From positions 1,860,001 to 1,924,000 of the forward strand of contig JAHQRK010000008.1 of the NCBI GenBank assembly GCA_019828595.1: a DNA stretch of 64,000 nt. Reading direction: 5' to 3'. This DNA comes from Aphanomyces cochlioides (Eukaryota > Oomycota > Saprolegniomycetes > Saprolegniales > Verrucalvaceae). Below the pieces are notes generated by a model. It did not search any database, was not told the DNA's origin, and was given only the letters and a program-made list of their open reading frames with translations. Position 1 is the stretch's first letter. Each line of letters begins with the position of its first letter. The position numbers and the translations under genes are program-made. This document shows, piece by piece, positions 41,408 to 51,756 of this stretch.

Positions 41408-42387
41408 GCCTCTTTCATCCCTTTTTCTTGCCGCACTTGAACCGACATTCTCACAAAATCAAGCACACTACCATCGACACACAACAAGTATCACTCTGTC
41501 CCCTCGTCGTCAAAATAGCACCACCAGTCAACTAACACACACATTCCATTTGCCACACAAGGCCAGACGCATCGAAATGTTGTACCAACACACTACTCAA
41601 TATACCTGCACCGACATATGCGCAAGTCTGTGAACGCGGCCAAAAACATCGCTCGTTCAGTCCTCCTGAGATCTCGTCTTTGCATGCACTCATGCCACTT
41701 TGTGTCGTGACAACAAGAACACTACTAAACACCGCGGTCCCAATCACTGATCACATGTATTACCTCGTTAGACGCAGAGGCTTAATATTGAATCCCCACG
41801 TTGCTTGATAAACGAAAGGTTGACAATACGACAGGAAAAACTCACGAATATCTCACTCTTAGCTCTCAAAAGCAGTTCAATAGTGCCAGTGATTTCGATA
41901 GTAGTGTCTACAGTCGAAATGAACCAGGGATCGTAGAGTCTCCATATTGCGAATACTTTTACACAAATGAATGCCGCTGTGGCTACAGTGGTAAAGTGTC
42001 AATGGGTTTGTTTTGAATGGAATGAGAAGTGTGTTTACGCAAGGACTCGATGTGTTTGTGCGCATCCTTCCAGCAAGCATACATCAAGAAAAGTGTAGCG
42101 TCGGTCACCGGGGTAAACGCCATGCATTTGTATATGTTTCTAAGGTTCAAGAATACATGAGAAAGGATCCGTCGATGAGTTCCAGCATTTTTAGTCGTTG
42201 GTGGCATGTATGAAGTCTTGTAGACGTCAGTATCTCTATTTTTGAGGTGGTTTCAAGTGGAAGAAATGTTTGAATTTTTGGTAAGGCGAAAGATGGAGTG
42301 CGAGTAGTTTGAGACGAGAGTGGGGTATGAATAGGAAGGTGTTTGAATGGCGGATTTAGAATTTGAAGTGTCCAATCAAGGCATGCC

Positions 42388-42401
42388 GCTCCTATGGCTC
42401 A
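42388..42401 (+). repeat. tRNA-Met 14-nt half-site
   Basis: Left target-site copy of the second full-length family A LINE. Confidence 0.94.
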
Positions 42402-42419
42402 ATGTCAATGGGGAGTCTA

Positions 42420-42443
42420 TTTGTAGTTAATGTAAACTACAAA
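42420..42443 (-). other. 3'-terminal hairpin, family A (third copy)
   Basis: Same stem and loop as at 24434-24457. Confidence 0.65.
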
Positions 42444-42479
42444 CTAATATTGCCCGAAGGCTCATCCCATTTCCAACTG

Positions 42480-43694
42480 CTAGGCTGAATTGGAAATCAA
42501 TTTGGCTTTTCGTTTTCTTGATTCGCTTCGACGTTGGGACTTCGATTTCTTCGGTGTTTGTAAGCTAACACGGCGAATATGTCGGATAAAACTGACTCTT
42601 GGCATCTGACCCAGGGGGTATACATTTTCATTGTCTTGGATCATACATAGACTTCGGTCTATGCAGCGCTTGTATCGCTTGGCGAGGACCCAGCAATGGG
42701 ATGTTGAATCAGTGACAGAAACAACCAAGAATTCTCCGTCAGGCTCATCCAATATCGCTCTACAGATATCACGAATTGGATCACCCACCGATTGCTTGAG
42801 CAGTTGACGGGAGAATATGGCGTCGTTGTAGTGGAATCCATGTGTGTATGCCAGCTTGAGAAAATCATGCATCTTGGAAGGGGGAATGCCCGCGTCTTGA
42901 GGAACTCCATGGGCCTCTTTGAAACCCGAAATGACTTCTTCGCTGAGCTCAAAATTGGAGACATTCAAATTGGTAGCAACGATTCGGATTGCAGCCGCAA
43001 GACAAGATTTGTCACTGTTGTTGCCAATTTCTAGCCACAGAGGATCCATCGCTCGAAATTCAGCAAGCGTTGGGGCGAGACCAGTGTTCGTGAGGAAGTG
43101 GGCTCCAGCTTGTCGCCATCGTTGGTACATCGCCACGGCTTCTTGACACCCGCTGAGGTCTTTTTCGTCGAACCAGTCTTTGTCGAGTCCATCCGGGCGT
43201 TGAAACTTCCAGTTGACTTGGTATTGAATAGTTGAAATTCGATTTCGCATTGATGCCACTTCGCGGTGGTCATCGATAAACAACACTTCATCGATGTCAT
43301 CATCGTCGGTTGGAATTCGCAGAGTGCGTGGGCGGTTGGTTGGGGCATCAGCCGTTGTCGCATTCGTTTGTGGCCTGGCTGGAACAGAAACATCGTCCAA
43401 TAGATCCATGAGGGATGGTAGCGGAGATCCATTGTCATTGCCCAAGGGGTCAAATTCGCGGGTGCTCGAGTTCAAAATGGACATATCAGGAGTAAATTGG
43501 TGTTCTTCAGTTGTAACTGGACTTGAAGGACGAGTGTCGGATGATTGCGTCATAGGTACAGAAATCTCAACTCCATCCACTCCCTCAAGAGTAATCCCTG
43601 GAGACATCGAGCTCCCCACACCTCGTGTAGTTATGGGTCTCGACGTCTGCGCGGGGAGTACGCTATCGGCAGTGAAAATCGTTGAAGCTTCCAT
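42480..43694 (-). CDS. ORF3: chromodomain-like plus Cys-peptidase-like protein
   Basis: 404 residues from ATG 43694. One base differs near 42525 (gctTcga for gctGcga) in the basic tail. The A-run deletion at 43855-43859 lies upstream of the ATG, between the ORF2 stop and ORF3, so it would abolish any ORF2-ORF3 frameshift fusion but leaves ATG-initiated ORF3 intact. Confidence 0.75.
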   Translation of the reverse strand: MEASTIFTADSVLPAQTSRPITTRGVGSSMSPGITLEGVDGVEISVPMTQSSDTRPSSPVTTEEHQFTPDMSILNSSTREFDPLGNDNGSPLPSLMDLLDDVSVPARPQTNATTADAPTNRPRTLRIPTDDDDIDEVLFIDDHREVASMRNRISTIQYQVNWKFQRPDGLDKDWFDEKDLSGCQEAVAMYQRWRQAGAHFLTNTGLAPTLAEFRAMDPLWLEIGNNSDKSCLAAAIRIVATNLNVSNFELSEEVISGFKEAHGVPQDAGIPPSKMHDFLKLAYTHGFHYNDAIFSRQLLKQSVGDPIRDICRAILDEPDGEFLVVSVTDSTSHCWVLAKRYKRCIDRSLCMIQDNENVYPLGQMPRVSFIRHIRRVSLQTPKKSKSQRRSESRKRKAKLISNSA

Positions 43695-43907
43695 TGTTGT
43701 TGTCTTGGGTAAAATCAAAAGTGAGTCTTGGAGAATTGTTTTGAGATTCTCACTGAACTTATTCTCAGTTGCGACACTTGAGTCAGGCACGATTTGATTG
43801 GGCAGTGAAATGTTTTGCGCGGATCGTGAGTGATGGTCGCCAGGATTCCCAATCAAAAATTCAGCTGGGATACCAAGTCAAGAATACAGCTGGGGCTTGT
43901 AATCAAA

Positions 43908-46900
43908 TTACTGGTGTTCAACTCGAAAAGACATGGGATATTTTTCGAATAGCTCGTTGTATCCAGCTTGAGAGAAAAGGACTGAGACCGCTTCGATGAT
44001 GTTTCGATAGTCGAAGTCGTCAGGCGAGAGCAAACGAATTGTTCGCCTGATGGAAGCTGTCCAACTGACAAATATAATCTCGTTCCATAGTAAAATCGGT
44101 AGAGGCCTTTTGCCATCGAACTTGGTTGCATTTCTTTGAGTCCATAAGGAGTACGTGATGGAAGCACAAAGGAGGGACCATAATTTGAATAATGCGTCAT
44201 GCAGGTGTTTTCCTCGCGTATTGGTCTTGAAGCGACTGATATTCGTGGTGGTTGCCCAATCAAACTTAACACCATAAGCTCTCCATGCTCGCTCTTGGAA
44301 CATCCAAACTTGATGTACATGATGACATGTATGGAAGGCATGATGAAAAGTCTCAACATCCGAGCAATCTTCATAGACACAACAAATAGCGTCAGGGTTT
44401 TGGATCTGCATATAGGAAAACCTCGAGTTGACGGGTAACATCTTCATGTGCAATCGAAACCATACATCGCCTTGAACAGGTGGAGGTAGATTACACACAG
44501 TACGAATGAGACGGATATACTTTGCTATGTCTTTGTCAGTTCTTGTCGTAGTCTTCATAGGATGTATAGCTTCAGTCTGGGGGGCGTGGTAAGCTAAATG
44601 CACCACGTTTTTCTTGGGCCACGACTCGAAAGGTAAATCAGCATCCTTGATTCTGGCTGTAAACGGATGTTGACAAGTCGGGACATTAGGCAGTGGCGAC
44701 CCTTGCCGAATGTCAAACGATCGAACAACTTTGTCGAAGATTCGTGTGAGTTGATTGTAAATGTCGGTTGTGCGGGGCAATGTGGCAAAGTCCATGACTC
44801 CGTCCTGGTTTAGACAAACTTGGGCAGCTGGATTGTTCGACGACATTCGGTTCACGAACATGGTCTCTGTTGGCCAAGCGCCATGTGGGGTCAGGAAATC
44901 CTTCAGGCATCTGAGACCATTTTTGGCCCCGTGGCGGCACCAGAGACGCATGTCTTCATCTTTCACGACATTTGCTAACATCTTAGCAGAGCCGAAGTGC
45001 ATTGCGTCGTAGGCTGTGAGCCATACCGGGAGGTTCAGTACCGTGTCGAGATTTGGAGGCACGCCGATTCGCTTACTCATGTCTGTGGCTGACCAATGTT
45101 TCCAAGTATCAAGCCACAGTGGATGGAGCTCGCGAAGCAAAAGCCACTTGGAGCTTGCATTTGGGTAGTATGAAAGAAAATCGAATGGGTGACTGTCTCG
45201 GAATAACTGATGTATTGTGCGGCTAAATTGTCGCTGTACAAGTTTCTTCCACACCAGGATTTCACCAGGAGAATCGGCAGACATAAAGAGCTGTAAACGA
45301 AGAAGGCGTTGTGTTCGCAGCCTCGATGCAATGTGGGGGATTCCCAGGCCTAAAGGCTTGTCGTACTGCCACCTTCTATGGATTGAGGGACGGTAACTCT
45401 CATCGAGCTGGGTCTTGCGGCAAAGTATGAACTTGTTTAACATTTGTTGCCACGTAACGACCATAGCAGGAGGCACAGGTACAACGGCTGTTACATGCCA
45501 CAACATAGATAGCAACATCGTGGAGGCAATAAGCTTTCGGCCCTGCAATGTCCTTGCTCGTTTACCCCATAGTTGAAAGGACGAGATGAATTTGTCGTTG
45601 AGTTTTTGAAGTTGGGAGTCAGCCGAAAGTCGATGGCCAAAGAGAATACCAAGATATTTCGTACACTGACCAGTTGGTACGATATTGAGCAAACCATCTG
45701 CTTCGATGTCTTCTTGATCGAGATGGTCGTTGAGAACCAAGGTCATGCACTTGGAACGATTCAGACGGGCCCCTGAAGCCGTGCAAAACTCTTCCACAAT
45801 TGCCATTTGCTCCACAGCAGATTGCAGCGAGTTTGATAACAACGTCGAGTCGTCGGCAAAGAATATACTCGTAATAACTGAGTCGTGGGGAGAGCGATTC
45901 CAAGATGTGGGGACGCTCGGAGCATCTCACCAAGAGGTTCTAGGTATAGGACGAACAGTAGGCATGATAAAGGACAGCCTTGTTTGACGCCTCGGGTAGG
46001 TCGGATCTTAGGGCCAAGCTCGCCATTGAAGATGATCTGGACCAAAGGTGAGTCGTACAAAAGAGCTACCCACGCAATGAAACCATCACCAGTGTTGACT
46101 TCTCTCAGCACATCAAGCATAAATTCTCGATCCACCATGTCGTACGCTTTCGAAAAGTCAAGGAATGTTGCATAGTAGTCGTGATCTTCGTTGGTGCAAA
46201 ACGTTTGCAAAGTTTGCACAAGCAGGACGTGGTCATGCAGCCGTCGTCCTGGGACAAAGCCAGCTTGACTTGGGTGAATGAGATGAGGAGCTACTGTAGC
46301 CAGGCGATAAGCGAGGGCACGGGATAGTATCTTCACCTCCACTGACATGAGTGCAATAGGTCGGTAGTTTCCAGGATCGCCTCGATCACCAGCTTTGAAG
46401 AGCAGAGCCACAGCACTACGCCTTTGTTGAAGGAGTAGTTTACCGTGGTGGTGAAGTTGGTAGTTGAAGACCCTGACCAGGATTTCGGAGAAAGCCTCGG
46501 GTGCTACTTGGAAGAAGGCCGCTGGCCATCCATCAGGACCAGGAGACTTGTTTGGACTCATTGTCTTGAGAGCACTACACAGCTCGGCTGCTGTGATAGG
46601 TCTGTCTAGCTCCTCGCGTTGCTCATCATTGAGTTTGCGGGAGATAAACCGTATGACAGCCCTCCGCCTCGCCCGGTTTAGCCGAGGTTGTTCGCCACGA
46701 GTGGTAGTCATTATTGCCTTCCAATGGGCAGTGAATCTCTCTTTGATAGTGGTAGGATCAGACACGGGAATGCCATCGACGTTGACCGTCGTGATAGGAA
46801 CCTTGAGTCCTTGTGGCCTTCGAAAGAAGTGGCTCGTACCGCGTTCGTTGATATTTGCATGAAAATCGAATTGCTGATCCATGCGGTATTGGCGATATTC

Positions 46901-48023
46901 GATTCTTGCGTTTTCCAGCGCCAACCGAGTAGCATCAACGGCAGCCTCGTCGAGCAAGCCAGCTTCGTATGATCGTTGTGCAGATATATGTCTCAGTTTT
47001 AGGCTTTTGAGCTCGTGTTGCATGGATTGGAGGTGGTGGCGATGACATTGTTGTAAACGTCGTTTGATTCGCTTAAGCCACCCATACCAGACGGCTCCCA
47101 TGTTTGTCGATTCGTCCGCACGCATCTCAGAGAGGAGGTGTGATGCCTCTTCTCGTATGGCTTTGATGACGAGCGGGTCTTTGAGTAGCTCTCTCGGCAG
47201 CCTCCAGTAGCCACGGGTCGTGGGTGTATGACTTGTAGAGAGAACGACAGTGTGCTCCAAGTGATCTCCGGCAAAGCTGTTAGTGGCATATTTTGAGCTT
47301 TGGTAGGATTGGGCAACTAAATCTTGGTCAATGAACCAGTAGTCCAGACGATTGCTTCGTCCTGGACCGCTTGCCAGTCTTTCGTGAGGGTGGTGTAGGC
47401 GCCACGCGTCGATGACTCCTAGTTGTGACAGCCAGGCAAGACATTCGACTTTTCCAAAGGTGTGATCTTGCCGTGGTTTGGAAGCATCGAGGTGTTCGTT
47501 GACAGGAAGGTTAAAATCTCCCCCAACCAGGTGTACACTGTTAGCTTCAAAAGCGCGAGGGAGACTGTCAAAGAAACTAGCCCGATGTTGAGGGGTAACT
47601 GGCGCGTAAATGTTGTGGATGTAGACTGGGGTTTTCATCCCAGTACGTTTTGATCACAATATAACGGCCAGGGATATCGTGTTGTGATAAGTGCACCAGG
47701 CTTGAGAATCCAGGCATCGATTCGTGAAAGTATGATGCAACGCCACATCGACGGTTGTTCAAATTGTCCGTGCGGGTTGTTCGTAAGTCGTTGGTAAAAA
47801 GTTTGTACTTGCTAACACCCACTTCGTTGTCGAGGTGAGTGTGGAAAGTGTCAAGATGTTTTGCGTTGTTGAGTTTCGTTTCTTGAAAGAGAACAGCTTG
47901 TGTCGGTTTCCGAAGACGCCGTGCAACAAGATGTCCGTTTTCTTTCAGCCCATTGAGGTTGCTCGTCGTCACTTCAAGTATGGGGAGCTTGACAAAATGA
48001 CCAGCCGCGACCACTTTAGCCAC
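43908..48023 (-). pseudogene. ORF2 of family A, two frameshifts
   Basis: Three consecutive pieces (47577-48023, 45761-47638, 43908-45842) match the intact ORF2. The breaks are an extra T at 47632-47635 (EN domain) and a missing G at 45887-45890 (just before the FADD motif of the RT). Both are homopolymer changes, so the copy may be intact in the organism. Confidence 0.92.
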
Positions 48024-50481
48024 GGGAAGCGATCGTTGTGAGATCCGCTAGGTCGCCGTGAATTAAAGTAGGTTCGCTTGGGTGAAACATGACTTGATTG
48101 TGGAGAGTGATATCCAAATCGTTGCTTTCGTGTAGTTGAAGGATTTTTGTCATGATGTGACACATCGATTCTCCGTCGCCAGTGTACATGAATTCCATTC
48201 TGTTCCATATGTGGAGGCCAAGGTCGGTGTACATCAGGAGTGACATGAGCGTTTCGGAGGATAGACTGCGTTTACCAAGGCGAGAGGGTAACGCTGTCAC
48301 TGGACTTTTTGTTGAGGCCAAAATTGCCGCATCGCTATTGAAATATAGTGGAGCATGAACTGCCATCAATACTTCTGCAATGGCCAGCACTTCTTCGACT
48401 TCAACTCTGTTGAGGACGATGTCATCATCGGTGATGATTGCCTCGATGAGTGGGAGGTTGTTGACCATCTTCTGGTCACTGAACACCGAGATCACGTGGT
48501 CGTGAGTGATTGGAGTGCCGAATGTTGCCTCGTAGAGCTGACCAAAAGATTTTGTGCCACCACCAGACGCTCTTAGCCAACGATTAAGCAGTCGAAGACG
48601 AACAAAGTATTCGAAGCTGTCACGATTGGAGACAAAAATTTGGTGCAGTTGCAGTCCAAATTCGATTGGCGCACGTTCTAGATGGATGCAGATCGTGTCA
48701 ACACGCCCGTCCGTAATCAATTTCAATAAGTTGAAGGAATCGTGCGCTAACGCTTCCTTAACTTGGGCCGGGATATGTTGTGGTGCGTTTTGAGCCTTGG
48801 TGTCAAGGTCGTTGAGCTCGGCAAGTATGGCATCGAGAGACTTCTCAAACCTTTGGATTGAGCCCTCGTGGGGTTTGATCCCGCTAATGAACTCTTCAGC
48901 GGCAACGTGCACCTTGTCACCAGATTTGAGTGTCAGCTTTGGAACAATTACTTTGACAGTGGTGTTGCCAACTGTCGTTTCGTGTTCCTCGGGCTCAACA
49001 TTAGCGCGTTCGTCCAGAGCCGCAAACATGTTCGGGGAGATCCAAGGACGATCAGGAGCTGGGATTGAGCCAGCGGAGATTGGGGTTTTCTTTCTTTTGC
49101 CTGTAGTTTGAACTTCAGTCCATTCCTTGTTGCTGTCTCGGGTCGTTTTCTGCCGTTTGGCAGTGGATGTCGAGACAGCGGCGTCTCCCCGTGGGCGGTG
49201 AGGGGTTGCGTGAAGTCCATGTTGGGTGGCGATTACATCGAGGTCAAGGCGCGCGAGCTTCTTGTCACGGTAAAACCATCCTTGACCAAACACGCGGAGG
49301 CACCGACCCTTGAAAATGAATTCTTCAATTGATCGACCGTCATTGTGCATAGATTCGGGTATAGCTGTCCCTTCAAAATACAAGCGATAACGAGAGCTAG
49401 CCAAGCCAGTCGTCGAGGAAACTGTGGAGTATGAGCCCCACAAAAAGCGCGGCTCAAGCTTTGACATGATGCTGAACATGAGACGTTCTTCATCCTGTCC
49501 TTGGAGACCAGATGGGATATCGATGAAATATCCATCAAGTATATGGGGCTCTGTCATGACAAATCTCTGAGAGCTGCCATCCTTTGCCACTTGGATCTTG
49601 AGAGAGACTCCACGCAGCTTTTTAAGAGCATCTTCAGAGGCTATGCCCCACTTGAGAAGACGATTGGAGACATCTTTCTCGCACTTGATGACATCGACAA
49701 ATGCATCGTCCAAATCAAGCGCTTGGTTGTCAAACAATAGAGATGTCATTGCCTTGGAGATGTCGATGTATTTGGTGTATTGGCCAGTGGACATTTGTAG
49801 CCAGCCAACAACATCTCTGGGGGAATGTTTTTGGATGGGCAAAGTGTCGTCAAACGTGAGAGATCCTGTCGCGCGTTTTTGCAACAAGGACGCCAGCTCG
49901 GCCATAGTTGGTCGATAATGGCCGACGTCACTGTTCCGCTGAGCCTTGGCAGATTTAGCTCTCTGCTTGGCTTGGAATTCCCACACGCATTCGTTTGGCT
50001 TTTTGGTCGAGGTGTTCGACTCGGGTGGTATTGGCACGGAGCGTGTTGTAGCAGGAGGCGAGGCATCGATTTGAGCTTCAGGCTCCATTTCCACATCAAC
50101 ATTGGTGTCGCGAATCGATTGGTCTTCAGAGCGCGGCTCCAGCTCAGTGGCTTGAGTAATCGGTGGGGTATGTGGTTGGTTGTTGTTGGAGATATCCTCT
50201 ATGTCTTCATCAGGCATCGGAGAAACATTATCCTTGTTGACAGTTTTGTCGCTGGTACGAGCGCTTGGTAATGGCACGCGACCACCGAGTGTAGCAAGAC
50301 GTATGGGCGGTTGAGCAGCAGGCGGAGTTTTGTCGATGATTGAGTCAGGTTCATCGTCATCATCATCGTCAACAATCACCTCCATGATACTAGAAGCGTC
50401 CGAGGTATTGCGAAAGGGAGAGGCAGAAAAAGCTGAGGGCTTGTGTGCATGAGCACGGCTGGAAGAGCGGGTAGTCGCCAT
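48016..50481 (-). CDS. ORF1 protein, family A (second full-length copy)
   Basis: 821 residues from ATG 50481; the translation matches the ORF1 of the intact copy. The stop overlaps the ORF2 entry at 48002-48018. Confidence 0.88.
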   Translation of the reverse strand: MATTRSSSRAHAHKPSAFSASPFRNTSDASSIMEVIVDDDDDDEPDSIIDKTPPAAQPPIRLATLGGRVPLPSARTSDKTVNKDNVSPMPDEDIEDISNNNQPHTPPITQATELEPRSEDQSIRDTNVDVEMEPEAQIDASPPATTRSVPIPPESNTSTKKPNECVWEFQAKQRAKSAKAQRNSDVGHYRPTMAELASLLQKRATGSLTFDDTLPIQKHSPRDVVGWLQMSTGQYTKYIDISKAMTSLLFDNQALDLDDAFVDVIKCEKDVSNRLLKWGIASEDALKKLRGVSLKIQVAKDGSSQRFVMTEPHILDGYFIDIPSGLQGQDEERLMFSIMSKLEPRFLWGSYSTVSSTTGLASSRYRLYFEGTAIPESMHNDGRSIEEFIFKGRCLRVFGQGWFYRDKKLARLDLDVIATQHGLHATPHRPRGDAAVSTSTAKRQKTTRDSNKEWTEVQTTGKRKKTPISAGSIPAPDRPWISPNMFAALDERANVEPEEHETTVGNTTVKVIVPKLTLKSGDKVHVAAEEFISGIKPHEGSIQRFEKSLDAILAELNDLDTKAQNAPQHIPAQVKEALAHDSFNLLKLITDGRVDTICIHLERAPIEFGLQLHQIFVSNRDSFEYFVRLRLLNRWLRASGGGTKSFGQLYEATFGTPITHDHVISVFSDQKMVNNLPLIEAIITDDDIVLNRVEVEEVLAIAEVLMAVHAPLYFNSDAAILASTKSPVTALPSRLGKRSLSSETLMSLLMYTDLGLHIWNRMEFMYTGDGESMCHIMTKILQLHESNDLDITLHNQVMFHPSEPTLIHGDLADLTTIASRG

Positions 50482-50532
50482 GTTGTCAGTTTTGGACAGT
50501 GGTACTGCGGGGTAGCTGGCAAATTGGAAACT

Positions 50533-50605
50533 GCTCCTATGGCTCAGTTGGTAGAGCGTCAGTCTCATAATCTGAAGGTCGCCAGTTCGATCCTGGCTGG
50601 GAGCA
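50533..50605 (+). tRNA. tRNA-Met: tRNA-Met(CAU)
   Basis: Reference sequence, flush with the 5' end of the second full-length family A LINE. Confidence 0.96.
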
Positions 50606-51585
50606 GCCTCTTTCATCCCTTTTTCTTGCCGCACTTGAACCGACATTCTCACAAAATCAAGCACACTACCATCGACACACAACAAGTATCACTCTGTCCC
50701 CTCGTCGTCCAAATAGCACCACCAGTCAACTAACACACACATTCCATTTGCCACACAAGGCCAGACGCATCGAAATGTTGTACCAACACACTACTCAATA
50801 TACCTGCACCGACATATGCGCAAGTCTGTGAACGCGGCCAAAAACATCGCTCGTTCAGTCCTCCTGAGATCTCGTCTTTGCATGCACTCATGCCACTTTG
50901 TGTCGTGACAACAAGAACACTACTAAACACCGCGGTCCCAATCACTGATCACATGTATTACCTCGTTAGACGCAGAGGCTTAATATTGAATCCCCACGTT
51001 GCTTGATAAACGAAAGGTTGACAATACGACAGGAAAAACTCACGAATATCTCACTCTTAGCTCTCAAAAGCAGTTCAATAGTGCCAGTGATTTCGATAGT
51101 AGTGTCTACAGTCGAAATGAACCAGGGATCGTAGAGTCTCCATATTGCGAATACTTTTACACAAATGAATGCCGCTGTGGCTACAGTGGTAAAGTGTCAA
51201 TGGGTTTGTTTTGAATGGAATGAGAAGTGTGTTTACGCAAGGACTCGATGTGTTTGTGCGCATCCTTCCAGCAAGCATACATCAAGAAAAGTGTAGCGTC
51301 GGTCACCGGGGTAAACGCCATGCATTTGTATATGTTTCTAAGGTTCAAGAATACATGAGAAAGGATCCGTCGATGAGTTCCAGCATTTTTAGTCGTTGGT
51401 GGCATGTATGAAGTCTTGTAGACGTCAGTATCTCTATTTTTGAGGTGGTTTCAAGTGGAAGAAATGTTTGAATTTTTGGTAAGGCGAAAGATGGAGTGCG
51501 AGTAGTTTGAGACGAGAGTGGGGTATGAATAGGAAGGTGTTTGAATGGCGGATTTAGAATTTGAAGTGTCCAATCAAGGCATGCC

Positions 51586-51599
51586 GCTCCTATGGCTCA
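51586..51599 (+). repeat. tRNA-Met 14-nt half-site
   Basis: Left target-site copy of the full-length family B LINE. With the preceding c the duplication is 15 bp here (cgctcctatggctca on both sides). Confidence 0.93.
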
Positions 51600-51616
51600 C
51601 TGCAATGGGGAGGTAT

Positions 51617-51643
51617 ATTAATAGACTTTCAATATCTACTAAT
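51617..51643 (-). other. 3'-terminal hairpin, family B
   Basis: ATTAATAGA / TCTACTAAT: 8 of 9 positions are Watson-Crick, with one A-C mismatch (plus strand) that reads as G-U in the RNA. The loop is 9 nt and the stem starts 17 nt from the 3' end. The stem position matches family A but the bases differ, which looks like covariation. Confidence 0.6.
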
Positions 51644-51756
51644 ACTAATATTGCCTACTAACGGCTCATCCCACTTCCAAATGCTTCAGCAGATTTTCTA
51701 CTTTGGGCTTTGGAGTACAGCGATTTTTGACTTGTTGAATAAATACTTGGGGCTTG

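Larger units (their letters stand above)
41335..42401 (+). repeat. tRNA-Met array block 3: one unit plus half-site
   Basis: One 1053-bp unit followed by nt 1-14 of the next. The unit carries gaaTAtctc, found elsewhere only in the unit at 50533. Confidence 0.95.
42402..50532 (-). mobile_element. Full-length family A LINE with homopolymer frame breaks
   Basis: 8131 bp, almost identical to 33203-41334. The net one-base difference is explained by three indels, all in homopolymers: A6 to A5 at 43855-43859, G5 to G4 at 45887-45890, and T3 to T4 at 47632-47635. With the following unit it looks like a tandem duplicate of the preceding LINE plus unit. Confidence 0.93.
50533..51599 (+). repeat. tRNA-Met array block 4: one unit plus half-site
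   Basis: Nearly identical to the block at 41335-42401 (shared gaaTAtctc); differs by cgtcgtcCaaatag. Confidence 0.95.

Noticed and set aside
41284..41487. 68-codon N-terminal extension of LINE ORF1 (also at 50482-50685)
   Set aside because: The extension translates spacer and antisense tRNA (SQDRTGDLQIMRLTLYQLSH). The element begins at 41334 and the first ATG inside it is 41283.
30030..42401. About 1-kb direct repeats flanking each LINE read as LTRs
   Set aside because: They are tRNA array units present without LINEs elsewhere; the elements have EN-RT order, no integrase, protease-RT-RNaseH polyprotein or LTR ends.
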